Shown here: positions 27,601-39,600 of the stretch, piece after piece
Numbering within the stretch: the first letter of the stretch is position 1
Layout of the letters: the number at the start of each line of letters is the position of its first letter
Assembly: GCA_945910005.1 (NCBI GenBank)
Contig: OX246745.1
Coordinates: 14,031,774 to 14,095,773, forward strand
DNA length: 64,000 bases
DNA from: Isoperla grammatica
Lineage: Eukaryota; Arthropoda; Insecta; Plecoptera; Perlodidae
Direction: 5' to 3'
Notes under the pieces: generated by a model
What the model was told of the DNA's origin: nothing
What the model saw: the letters and a program-made list of their open reading frames with translations, nothing else
Database searches by the model: none
Position numbers and translations under genes: made by a program

Positions 27601-30600
27601 CTTTTGCCACTGTGATTCAGATGCAGGCCGTGCTGTGTATAGTCAGATCTTCTTAGTGGAATGCTATTCAGGTCTATATAGTTGACTCCTTCTGCTAAGC
27701 CTAATGACAGTATTTTCTGTAGAATAAAGTCATTTGCTTTCATAATAATGTTGTTTAAGTCTGGTTTGTCATATCTGCAAGGTATTGAAGTAAGAAGTAT
27801 GCGGCTGCCGGTTTGCTCTATCAGGTTAACTATTGGCTCTACTATGTTTTCCTTGATGTGGAGTCTCTGACTGGTTGTTAGATTGGTCACGTTCGCGTCG
27901 ATCGTTTGGGGTATGGTTTCAATATCATTAGTCCCACCTATGATAATTTTGATCTCATCCTTGCTCTGCGGAATTTCCAAACCTTCGACAACTTGCTTAA
28001 TTTTTGCGTTTGGTTTGAAACACGATTTAACTCGGAACCGGCTTTCTTGACCTAGGCCTAGTTGATCTTCCAATCTGTGGCGGAGTTTGCGTCCGTGGCT
28101 GTCCGCATCTATTGTTATGGTTATCTGGGGAGTCTTATTGCAGCTTGTCATCTTCCTACTGACATGTTGTTGTTGCTGTTGTTTTTGTTGTTGATTAGGC
28201 CTAGCTGTTGTCTGTGGCCAGTGTGATCTAGGCCTAATTGGGTTGATCTCTTGTTCCGAACTACTACATTCAGATCTTGAATAGTGGTCCCTCAGGATGT
28301 CAAACCGGTTCCTAGTTGATAGGCTAGGCTGCGTACCTGTAAGCTTACATTGAGAGGGGTTGGAATGTTGTGTACTTTTTGATGTTGGGCCTTTACGGCC
28401 ATTTTCGTCAGGCTTGTTGTTCCTACCCGAAGTATTTATTGGATAGTGATGTGGCTTTGGTTCAGCATGACGAGCTTTTGCTTGTTTCCGATGATACTGG
28501 TAGTTATCGTTATAGTTATCGTGATAGTCTGTGCTATGGTCTAGAAAATTAGCACCTACACCTATAGGCCAATGCGGAACATCCTGTTTTCCTCCATTCG
28601 TTACCGCGCACGAATTTGGCCTATTTGTTGATTGGCATGTTTCATACGTGCTTACTGTGTTTTGCCAATTGTATATGGTAATATTGGTTTCTGTGAACAT
28701 AAATGCAGTCTCAATAAGGAGTCGAACCTGTTCCCACTTTAGCTTGTCACGCCCGCACCCAATTTTAGGCATAGCTAAATTTTTTATTTTATATGTCATA
28801 CATTTTTTGCTTAATTCCATTAAAGCAGTGAATAGGGTGCCAAGAGTGGGCTTTCCATCGGAGTGCTCCTTGGTGATCATGTAAAAAATATATCTTTTTC
28901 CATTATACAGAACTGGTACCTTGCCCACATCTCTATTTTGTTGCTTTAGTGCACTGTCATTGCTGGCAACTCTTCTCAATTCTCGAGCCACACCTGCACT
29001 CATTCTTAGGTCTGCTGCTACACAGTGTGCAATTGACATGGTTTCAGGGGTATTGAGTATGTTCCCATTTATTTCATGGATTTTTGGGCGCGGGTCTGGG
29101 TTTCCGTTTATTTGTAGGGTCGATGGTGTCTTGTGTTGGTCATTGATCTTTGTGATTGGAACTGGTTTGATTTTAGTTGTTTTGTTTTCCTGCGGTTGGT
29201 AGCAGGTTGTAGCTTGTCTGTGCACTGAGGACGCTGCCTTCACGTTGCTTGAGATTTCCTTGTGATTTAGATGGCGGTGGATGTGATGATCTGTTGCTAT
29301 AGTCACGTTTCTGTGCTCCGACGCTTTGAGGTTATGTAGGCCTACTTCATCGCTCTGTCCATCAATATTTTTATTAGTAAATGATAAACTATTACTAGGC
29401 CTAGGCGTAATTTCACTGTTTATCAACACTTCACTGTAGGGTCGATGATTACCGCATAATACAGAGTTCACTTGAGCACTAGTGCTCTCGGAAAATGCGG
29501 AGACGCCTAGGCCTACGCCTAGGCCTACTTTTCGGCACGAGTTATACGGCGACGTAACATTGGAAGTCGGACTGATCCCGTTTTGGCTAATTTCACTGTT
29601 TATTAACACTTCACTGTATAATCGCTGGTTATCGCAAAGATCTGAGTTCACTTGACCACTAGGCCAAGGCCTGTACATCGTGCTTCCGGAAAACGCGCCA
29701 ACGCCTAGGCCAACTTTTCGGCACGAGTTATACGGCGACGTAACGTTCGAAGTCGGACTGACCCCGTTTTGGCTATTTAATATTGTTTCACTATAATAAG
29801 TTTGATCTAACTTACACTCAAAATTGTCCTGTATTGGGGTGCTGTTGTAAAAATACAGGGAGCGACGCAGCAGGCTCTCCACTTCCTCCGCCATCTTAGA
29901 CTGTTTAGACTGTTATTATGAGAACAGATGCAAAGCTCGAATGTTTTTTTGTAAATGAATGTTTTAATTATTTCTAATGTACCACTGAAGAGAAATGCTT
30001 TGAACCGGCGTAATATTTGCCGAAATTGTACTGTGCTTGCCACTTGGTTTGCACAAGTACTTAATTGATGTGAAGCTTGACACTTGTTCATACCTTGTTA
30101 TATGGTATAAACTATAAAGTTGTTGAAAAGAGCCACATTACATAATGTGGGTCCCTTCTGTTAATATTAATACAAAAATCTGAGTTGATTATTTTGCTTT
30201 GTGAGTAAATTTAATAATCCTATGAATTGAAAGATCACTTTCATTTCCAAGCAATGCCATAGTAAAACATTGATGAGAACAGGCACGCATTTGTAATTAG
30301 AATGTAACGATCCAAAGACTCGTTAAGACAATCCTCCGAGCAACTGTCTTTCGGATCGTTCAGTTTTTTTTTTAAATCCTAAGTTTGGCAATTCATTATT
30401 AAGTATGCTTTGATTGTCTTTTAGAAAATGTATTGTTAAATGTAATATAAAGCTTTTAAAAGCACATACTTCCGAACTTACACTTCCGAACTTACTAGTT
30501 AAGTATAATTATTCCCGACAATACGACAGTTTGTCACCAATATTTCGGAACAGAAATAGCACCACGCAACTATCGAGGGAAGTTTAATTCATTTGCTATT

Positions 30601-33600
30601 ATATCAAACAAGTCAACTGGTTCAAAACATTTCTATTCTTTCTTTCTTTCAATCATAACCATATTGGTATTCACGAACTGGAACTCCCATGTTGTTACAT
30701 TGATCTATGATTTCTTATTCTCTTTCCGTTTCTTACATTTATATATGTTCGTTTCGTATTATTATAATTAGCTAGCACTTGATTTGTTTAGTATATATCT
30801 GACAACTCCTCCTAATTTATTAACTAGACACTACAAAATTATTTGAAGAGTAGTTATATTTATTGATCAACATAGTCAGATATATAGGAATCTAAATCAA
30901 AACGAGCATGCATATTATACTGTGTGTCAAAAACAAAATAAAATTATAAATTATAAAATTATAATTATGAAAGATTTTAGGTGATATAATAGGGATATGC
31001 GAGTAATACTTTTTGATTCAAGTCGAGTATCAAATCAAGCTGTCAACAACTCAGGATTATCAAATTGCGTAGTTAAAAAAAAAAAAAAAAAAAAAAATGA
31101 TATCTGGCTGTAAAATCATAATTTAGGCCTCGTTATTTCTGGTCTAAGTGTATTAGCATTATCAAACTTGGGTTCTAATTCGCCATGATCATCTCAATTG
31201 TTCGAACAAGCAGAATAATGAAAGCAATAGTGATATTATGAGGGGAGGCAGGGGAGAGGAGCTATCTATTCACATTATTAATTTTAACATTATATATTTA
31301 ATATTAAATATATTATAATAATATATAGTAGCCTAGCTGCTAAATACATTACAGGGATAAGGAAATATGTAATCTGGAAGCAGTCGGGGCAATTAACGAC
31401 ACTTCAAACTAAATTAATTAACTATTGTATTTTGGAAATTGAATTATAACAACACAACTTACTACTAATAATAGTACAGTACTAATACTAATTTTGTAAT
31501 AACATTTAAAGAAGTCTAAGATTGAAATTATACCTAACTCTTTGTTTATAATGCAGCTACATAATATTACAGCTCTGCTTTATGAAAATCCACATAATAT
31601 GTAGATACTCAAATGAGCAGACGAAGTGAAAATGACTAATGTTTACATCTTTAGTTCGCATTCCTTTTCAGGCTCCTTTAATAATGCCAGTTTTATTTTA
31701 CCGTGTTCTAGATTTATTTTAAATAACATGGGTGTCTAGTGGCTACCAAATGTGTGTGTGCGTGCGTGTGTGGATACTGTAATATGACATGTGAATCGTG
31801 AGCATTGTTCCGTTGTGTTGGTTTGACTGACGTTGTGCATGCTTGTGGCTACTCAGGGTTTACGCGGTATCGGTGTGGGGTTTCCCTTGGGCCCCCCCCG
31901 CCCGCCGTCCACTAATGTTATGATGATTGGCTCCGGACCGCAAGCTCAGCATCACTTGCAGTCCTTGCAGCGTAGGCCCCCCTTACTCCTGCAGGTGAGG
32001 ACTAACGCAACCTTCCTTACGTCATTGGCATTATCATCGTCGACATCACCTTTGTCTGGTTCCTTCCTGAATCCGTCCTTGACTACGTATATCACGCAAT
32101 TCTAACGCGCTTGGGATGAAGGCGCCTTGGTTTCAATCGGTAGCCGAGTGAGGAATCTGCTTCGTATATCACGTCAATCTGAAGCGCTCTTATCTACACC
32201 GGCTGCTAATTCAGCCAATCACAACACAGGCCGTGCATCGCGGAGCCGCTTTGACGTGTATACCACTTTAATCATAATGAATTCTAACCTCCAACTCGCT
32301 TGCCCAAGCGAGTTGGATCGCCGCCGCCTTGAGGTAAATTCGACGTGTATACCACACTCTGCAACTGATTGTAACCAAGGCGCCTTTATTCTATGCGCGT
32401 TGAACTTGTGTGATATACGTATTCCTTGTTAGAAGCACTTCCGTAGCGTTCGGGCCGAAACAGAACAACTTGGGAAAGCTTGAGACTCCCAGAAATTGCT
32501 GCCACCAAAAAGAAAACTTTGTTTTTGGAAGGACACAATTATAAATGGCGCGTTTCGCTCGGGCGACGCATTGCTTTATCGGCAAGTGTACATAGTTTAC
32601 ATTTTTCTCACAATTATTTCTTTAAAAATATACAGTAATCAATTTAAATTTTATATTTTTGGGTACATCACTTTTGGGATTGGATGATACAACATCTCTG
32701 GTTGTACCGATACATTTTGCCTGCATTTGTAACATTTTCAGAGCTCAACAATAATGTTGTAGTTTCTCTTCTGCAAATAACTGTAAAATATATCATCAAT
32801 CCATCATTTTGATAGTTGGAAAAGACGGAGCCTTTGGTTTATTTAGTGAACCGCTTACAACTGGCTAATACAAATTTATTTTCCGGAACCTGCATTTCCA
32901 TCATTACCTTTCACCCATTGACATTGTGCAAACATATTGTAGATTCTCACCAACATGTACAGTATATTATTGTCCTCGGAGGAGGGGTAGCCATGATTTG
33001 CATGCATATTCACATACAGTCGTAGTTGCATAACTAACTGGCAAAAACATTTTGAATAGGTAGTTGTTTTAAAATAATTCTGCAAAAAGAGAAAGTAACT
33101 GATTGGGTAGACGATTGAGACATTCCCTCATTCCAACTCGTTGCAATGTTCTCATAAACAGCTTGCTATTATGAGATGTGTTATATTTCTATGTATTATT
33201 GCATAATTAAGTTAGGTGTGTATGTACACATAATTGCATGCTATAATTTCTACATTTCATGTTAACTATTTTACTATGGGACTTATAGTCATAATTATCA
33301 TATAGTAATGTTGGTTATTTATCGTTTTCTTTTGTAATGTGCTAGTCAATCAAGCTATTTATACATCTGTTGGTACTGTCCTATTTTCTTCACGATTCAA
33401 AATACTGTATCCCTTATCTTGTAACTGTCATTTCAATAGCTAAATACCTCCTATCTTAGGTATTTCTTGTTGCCATTACTTGAAACTGGAGAATTTAATA
33501 TCTTAAGTAGATGAGTTGTTAACAGACAGCCACAATTACGTATGTCCGAAAAAAGTCCTCTGCTCATTTTTGCCAAGTTTAAGAAACCAAAATGATCCCC

Positions 33601-36600
33601 AACTAATTATGCAAACTATTTAATTTAAAGTAATATCCAAGAATGTCTATAATAAACAGAATGAAACCATTCTAAATTATAAAATCATTAAAGCCACAAT
33701 ATTGTAAGTGGGCCTTTGCCTGACATTCACTTTCTGTTATGCGGAAAATGAGCGTACATACATATTCCGCAACACTCGCATTGATGTCTTTAAAATGTTA
33801 ACAAGACCAAGTGCAGCTAGACTGAAAATGTCTTCTAAGGGTAGTTCACATTGTAGTGTGAAGTACACGTGTAGTGATACTATTCATTGGTCATTGTTTG
33901 CTATTTTATATTACAAAAAAAAAAAATTGTATTTGTTCTTCACACACTGAAATTTGAATTAAGATATTATTTAATGCAGTTTTAATGGTGTAGGTTATTT
34001 TCATGTGTCACATCACGGTAAAGAGAATTTAATATACAATATTTGTTGTTCATTAAGCCTATATTTATAGCATATCGTAGAATGATGCAGGCAGAACTGC
34101 ATACCGGCAGAGTACGCTTGTTTTATGCCCGTAGTACATCACTAAACAAATTTAGGGGTTTAAATCCTTTCCATGCCACTCAATTTAGTAAATATTTAGG
34201 TAATTAGCTTTTGATTAGAATTTATTTTAATCTTTTAATATATCGGTACATTTTAGAGCTAATTTAATTAAATTATGATGGTTGTAAATACTGTTCTTTA
34301 TATAGCATGTTTATGTTTTAACAATCGTAGAACTAACAGTTAGTGCCTGTTAATCGGTCGAGTAAGTTTGTATTTGTTGTCGACGCACCGCGGTAGTTGT
34401 TTAGTTGTTACTAACCTGACGCAGTCTCTCCCACAGGAGCAGCCATTGCTGCTGGAAGATTTGTTGGAACAAGAGAAACGTGAACAGGAAAAGCAACAAC
34501 AGCATCAACCGGAGGGTTCCGCTCTCTTGAGCGATGTGGACTTTGAACGACTCCGAGCGGACGTACTGGGTACCAATCAGTCGACTTCGCCAGTGCAAGG
34601 AATTCCAGGTATGGTTATGTTATGATTACAGATGTGGAAATTCGACATTTTCTACAACAGATGCTATATCAAGAAATAGGTATTATTATTATTATTAATT
34701 TACTTTATTAGCAGTTTGCTTATAGTTACATTCACATTACACATTCACATTACATTTAAGGTCTACAGATTATTTCAATCTCTGAAACGAAAACTTCACT
34801 ACACAAGCCCAAGACAACCGAACGCGCACACTCCCAATCCTGCAACCAAACCAGGAACATCCATGATATATACATATATACATGCACACATCATGGATGC
34901 TCCCAGCCGTGTCACAGAACTAGGAATGCACACGCTCAGCCATCCTAAGCCCACGCAACAAAGCCCTCATTTCAGAGACCGACTTAGAGTTTTTTATGTA
35001 CACAGGTAACTTATTATAATCTCTAAAGCCTCTATAGTAGATTGTATTTTGGGCCCTTACCCTTGCTCTCCTGTCTATAAATAAATTACTGCAACCTCTA
35101 GTGTTGTGGTCATGCACATCTCTATTATAAACAATATTATCACTCATGTACACTGGTTGTAAACCTTTGATAATTTTATAAATAAATACCATGCTATTTA
35201 TCCAAACATGCTCTTCAATCGATCATGTCAATTTTTTTTGTAGAAAATGTCATTCCTCATAGCATACAAATCTACAAATTCTTAGTAGCGTTTCATCCTT
35301 GACAGCAGGACTTTACTATGATTGTAGTAAAGCCATCGACTCTGTTTGCCATAGCCCATAAGTAGGGACAAGTATTTTTGGTGAATGCTTTTTACACGAA
35401 ATTCCTGAAAACTGATTTTTTTCTAATTTTTTCAACTTTGGGATTAGTTTTGAGTCTTGTGTGACCATTTAAGCTTCGCCAAATTTTGCAAAATTTTTAC
35501 AGTTTTATGCGGAATTCTCCAATTTCATGCTTATTCGCGAAATTCTCGTTTTTCAAGACAAAATGTGTAAATTTTGCGGTTTTTTTTTTTCGTTTTCACG
35601 ATGTTATTTGACAATCTCAAGAAGGACGCCATTTTCCTGTCTTGAGCGACCAATGGAAATCGCCCAATCGGTGTTGAAGAAAAAAGTCGAAGTCGAAGAG
35701 TCGAACCACAGCCTTGCCAATGGTAGAATTCGGGCACTGGCATGTGTAGATGGCGGTGATATGTAATCGACAACACTTCCTTTTCTGAAATGTCATCGCA
35801 TGGTCCGATCAGCAGCTGAGTTGTTTTGGATCGTGAATTTTAACAAAATGCCGAAAATAGTGACTATATTTGAGTGACAGAGTGAGAGAGCGAAGGATTT
35901 TACATATTCGACGCAAAACCTGCGTAGAATGAGATAGAAGGAGGCCTAAACTAGGCCTAACCGACGCCTGAGCCTAGGGTAGGCCTAGGCCTAGGAGGCT
36001 TCTAGGCCTAACCGACGCCCGAGCCTAGGGTAAGCCTAGGCCTAATTGACGCCGAGCCTAGGGCAGGCCTAGGTGTAGTAGGCTTCTTGGCCTAGCCTAG
36101 GAGGCTTCTAGGCCTGACCGACGCCCGAGCCTAGGGTAAGCCTAGGCCTAACCGACGCCGAGCCTAGGGCAGGCCTAGGTCTAGTAGGCTTCTAGTCCTA
36201 GCCTAGGGTAGGCCTAGGCCTAGGAGGCTTCTAGGCCAAACCGACGCCCGAGCCTAGGGTAGGCCTAGGCCTAGGAGGCTTCTAGGCCTAACCGACGCCC
36301 GAGCCTAGGAAAGGCCTAGGCCTAGGACGCTTCTAGGCCTAACTGACGCCCGAGTCTAGGGTAAGCCTAGGTCTAGTAGGCTTCTAGGCCTAGCCTAGGG
36401 TAGGCCTAGGCCTAGGCGGCTTCTAGGCCTGACCGACGCCCTAGCCTAGGGTAGGCCTAGGCCTAGGAGGCTTCTAGGCCTAACCGACGCCGAGCCTAGG
36501 GCAGGCCTAGGTCTAGTAGGCTTCTAGTCCTAGCCTAGGGCAGGCCTAGGTCTAGTAGGCTTCTAGGCCTGACCGACGCCCGAGCCTAGGGTAGGCCTAG

Positions 36601-39600
36601 GCCTAGGAGGCTTCTAGGCCTAACCAACGCCCGAGCCTAGGGCAGGCCTAGGTCTAGTAGGCTTCTAGGCCTAGCCTAGGGTAGGCCTAGGCCTAGGAGG
36701 CTTCTAGGCCTAACCGACGCCAAGCCTAGGGCAGGCCTAGGCCTAGGAGGCTTCTAGGCCTAACCGACGCCGAGCCTAGGGCAGGCCTAGGCCTAGGAGG
36801 TTTCTAGGCCTAACCGACGCCGAGCCTAGGGCAGGCCTAGGCCTAGGAGGCTTCTAGGTCTAACCGACGCCGAGCCTAGGGCAGGCCTAGGCCTAGGAGG
36901 CTTCTAGGTCTAACCGACGCCGAGCCTAGGGCAGGCCTAGGCCTAGGAGGCTTCTAGGCCTAACCCACGCCGAGCCTAGGGCAGGCCTAGGAGGCTTCTA
37001 GGCGTAACTGACGCCGAGCCTAGGGCAGGCCTAGGCCTAGGAGGCTTCTAGGCCTAACCGACGCCCAAGCCTAGGGTAGGCCTAGGCCTAGGAGGCTTCT
37101 AGGCCTAACCGACGCCGAGCCTAGGGCAGTTCTAGGCCTAGGAGGCTTCTAGGCCTAACCAACGCCCGAGCCTAGGGTAAGCCTAGGTCTAGTAGGCTTC
37201 TAGGCCTAGCCTAGGGTGAGTCTAGGCCTAGGAGGCTTCTAGGCCTGACCGACGCCCGAGCCTAGGGCAGGCCTAGGCCTAGGAGGCTTCTAGGCCTAAC
37301 CGACGCCTAGCCTAGGGCAGGCCTAGGCCTAGGAGGCTTCTAGGCCTAGCCGACGCCGAGCCTAGGACAGGCCTAGGCCTAGGAGGCTTCTAGGCCTAAC
37401 CGACGCCGAGCCTAGGGCAGGCCTAGGCCTAGGAGGCTTCTAGGCCTAACCGACGCCGAGCCTAGGGCAGTTCTAGGCCTAACCGACGCCCGAGCCTAGG
37501 GCAGGCCTAGGCCTAGGAGGCTTCTAGGCCTAACCGACGCCCGAGCCTAGGGTAGGCCTAGGTCTAGTAGGCTCTTAGGCCTAGCCTAGGGTAGGCCTAG
37601 GCCTAGGCCTAGGAGGCTTCTAGGCCTAACCGACGCCCAAGCCCAGGGTAAGCCTAAGCCTAGGTCTAGTGGTAGGCCTAAACCTAGGCCTAGCCTAGGT
37701 TACAGGATTTCTGGCTTAAAGAGGCTCCTAGGCCTAGGGCCTAGTTGGTAGTTAGTTTACTTAAATTTATAATCCGAAATAAAATGATCCTTATTATTAC
37801 TTTCAGGAGCTGGTGATTTGTCTCAAGCAGACCGCTTGCGTAAAGGTTACGTCCCGAATGTTAGATGTTGTTAAATACAATAATAATACTATATTCCTAG
37901 GCCTATCTTTGTTAGTAATCATTAATCAAAACCAATCCTTGTAGGCCTACTTCAAAATCCCATCTTCGAAAATTTCCATTTTTTTTTTTATTTGCCGCTG
38001 TGAGGCACCGATATATTTGTTCCTCACTGCTTTATTATACCGCTTAAGTAATTTTTTGACACCGAAATACAGTAATTTTATTCACCACAAATACTTGTCC
38101 CTACCCATAAGGGATTCGACAAGCATTTTGATCAATCGTGAACGGAAAACTATAAATTCATATCGAGCCGATTAGGATTGAAATGTTGAATGTTGTCTCT
38201 TCTCTACGAGTTTGCAATCTCCATTTTCCCCAACCACAATTGACGACTTGCGATGGGAGGAGCTTATTTTAGTTTCCCGCGCGCTCCAGAGATGGCGCGC
38301 GAGAAGTGAGTCAACGTTCTTGAGAAAACGATGGATCCCATGCTATTGTTACGGGAGCACGCTTGGGGGAAATGTTTAAATTTGTTCAAAAATTTCGAGA
38401 TGAAAGAAGTTTTTAAGTATTTTAGTCACGAAGGAAGCCAGAGGCTACTCAAAGAAAGTTACAGCTTGTTTGTACCTTCCTTTTTGAAAGAGTTTTGGAC
38501 CGCTGAAAATCAGGTGGCAGGCACTGTTTCTGTCCAGGCTAGAAGTGTACCTACGTGTTTTTAATTAGTAAATTTAGTTATATTAATGATGCACTCATGT
38601 GTCTGCAATTATGCACGGTTTACAGTTTAATATTTCTAGTTTGTAAAACATTAGAATACATGATTTAAAGATAATAATGCAGGCATATGTTACCGCCACT
38701 ATAATGCACGCCTACTAGGGGCGTAGATGACAGGTAGGGCCTCTACCTGTCAGCTGTCTTTTAAACTAGGGCTTTGGCTGGATTTAGCCTAGCGTAGGCC
38801 TACATTTTCCTAGCCACTAGTCTAGGCCTAGCCCTGCCTATGCGTGCAGGCTATTTATGTAACTATTAACTGTAACGATTAACTCTGATCCTCGGTGCTT
38901 TCAGCTTTCTTGGGGAAGTAAAACTAAACACACTTGGGATTGCATCCTTCTTGAGACAATTTTTTCTGCCGTTTACAACTTCCCTGAAGTCTGTTGGGAT
39001 GAAATGACTAGAACACACTGTCACTGTTGATGAAACGGCTTGGTTCCTTCTGCTGTCACGGCGTATTTTAATTTCCCATATCTTTCTTAACTTTGCATCT
39101 TTGAGAAACAAATGAAATGATATGCCAGGAACTGTAGCATTATTTTTGCATCTAGGAACACAACAATAACGCGGCATTGCTCATTCGCTATGGAAACCTA
39201 CGCTCAAACTACCCAAAGCTCCCATATGTTCCATGCAAAACGGCTGCAATGTTTACTCACATACGCAGCCATGTTGGGGGCGGGTTGAGCGCGTCACGTG
39301 AGCGTGACGTAGGTGGGAGGGAACATCCGAAGTCGTCAATTGTCAGCATCGTGATCGAGATCGCAATCGTATATTTTCGCATCCTTAATCATTATGACAA
39401 TACGATTTTAGTATGAATAGCGTCATTAGAACCTTAAGTTAACTTTTTCGCGATTTCTGGATCACGATTACGATTACAATGCTGACAATTGTGGTTGGGG
39501 CTTTAGTGTTAAAATTGCAAAACTGATTCCACAATTAGCTCAGTACCAGATTAATGATCTTAACAGCCCTAAATAAACTGCTAATTTATTCGTTTCAGCT

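Larger units (their letters stand above)
22971..29950 (-). mobile_element. Apparently full-length two-ORF non-LTR retrotransposon (CR1-like organisation)
   Basis: The element runs on the minus strand, antisense to KMT2C/D. From its 5' side it has ORF1 (29894-26331), ORF2 (26376-23293), then a 3' UTR of about 300 bp ending in a pentanucleotide run (about 22971-22998; AATAC-type on the element strand), which is typical of CR1-like tails. Both ORFs are uninterrupted, so the copy looks recent and potentially autonomous. The 5' boundary is approximate and I found no target-site duplication. Confidence 0.85.
21781..31856 (+). other. KMT2C/D intron 10, host of the full-length LINE
   Basis: This 10-kb intron holds the minus-strand LINE (about 22971-29950). 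The flanks 21781-22970 and 29950-31856 are AT-rich with no gene. A small hairpin is at 30306-30360. A short relic at about 30992-31045 resembles the hAT end at 17223 (TAGGGATATGCGAGTAATAC). Confidence 0.75.
35363..38103. mobile_element. hAT-type element (2.7 kb) carrying a 50-bp minisatellite
   Basis: The ends are TAGGGACAAGTATTTTTGGT (35363) and CACAAATACTTGTCCCTA (38103), with further similarity inside to about 40 bp. They are flanked by a perfect 8-bp target duplication, CCCATAAG, at 35355-35362 and 38104-38111. No transposase is seen. About 1.8 kb of the interior is the minisatellite; the candidate microexon 37807-37845 is also inside. Confidence 0.88.
38228..39500. mobile_element. Candidate DNA transposon with a THAP gene fragment
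   Basis: CCCCAACCACAATTG (38228-38242) and CAATTGTGGTTGGGG (39486-39500) form a perfect 15-bp inverted pair. The right end is followed by CTTTA, as in the Harbinger-like MITE at 51387-51571. The last 170 bp (about 39335-39500) resembles that MITE, so the structure may be composite. It encloses the THAP frame at 38866-39177 (minus). No target duplication is certain. Confidence 0.5.
34609..39598 (+). other. KMT2C/D intron 12
   Basis: It holds a LINE tail (about 34680-35200, minus), a hAT-type element with a large minisatellite and a candidate microexon (35363-38103), and a THAP-bearing element (about 38228-39500). Confidence 0.75.

Noticed and set aside
26575..27656. Two long + strand open frames (346 and 314 codons) across the LINE repeat
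   Set aside because: They arise from the 42-bp minisatellite, which stays open in other frames; ORF1 on the minus strand explains the region.
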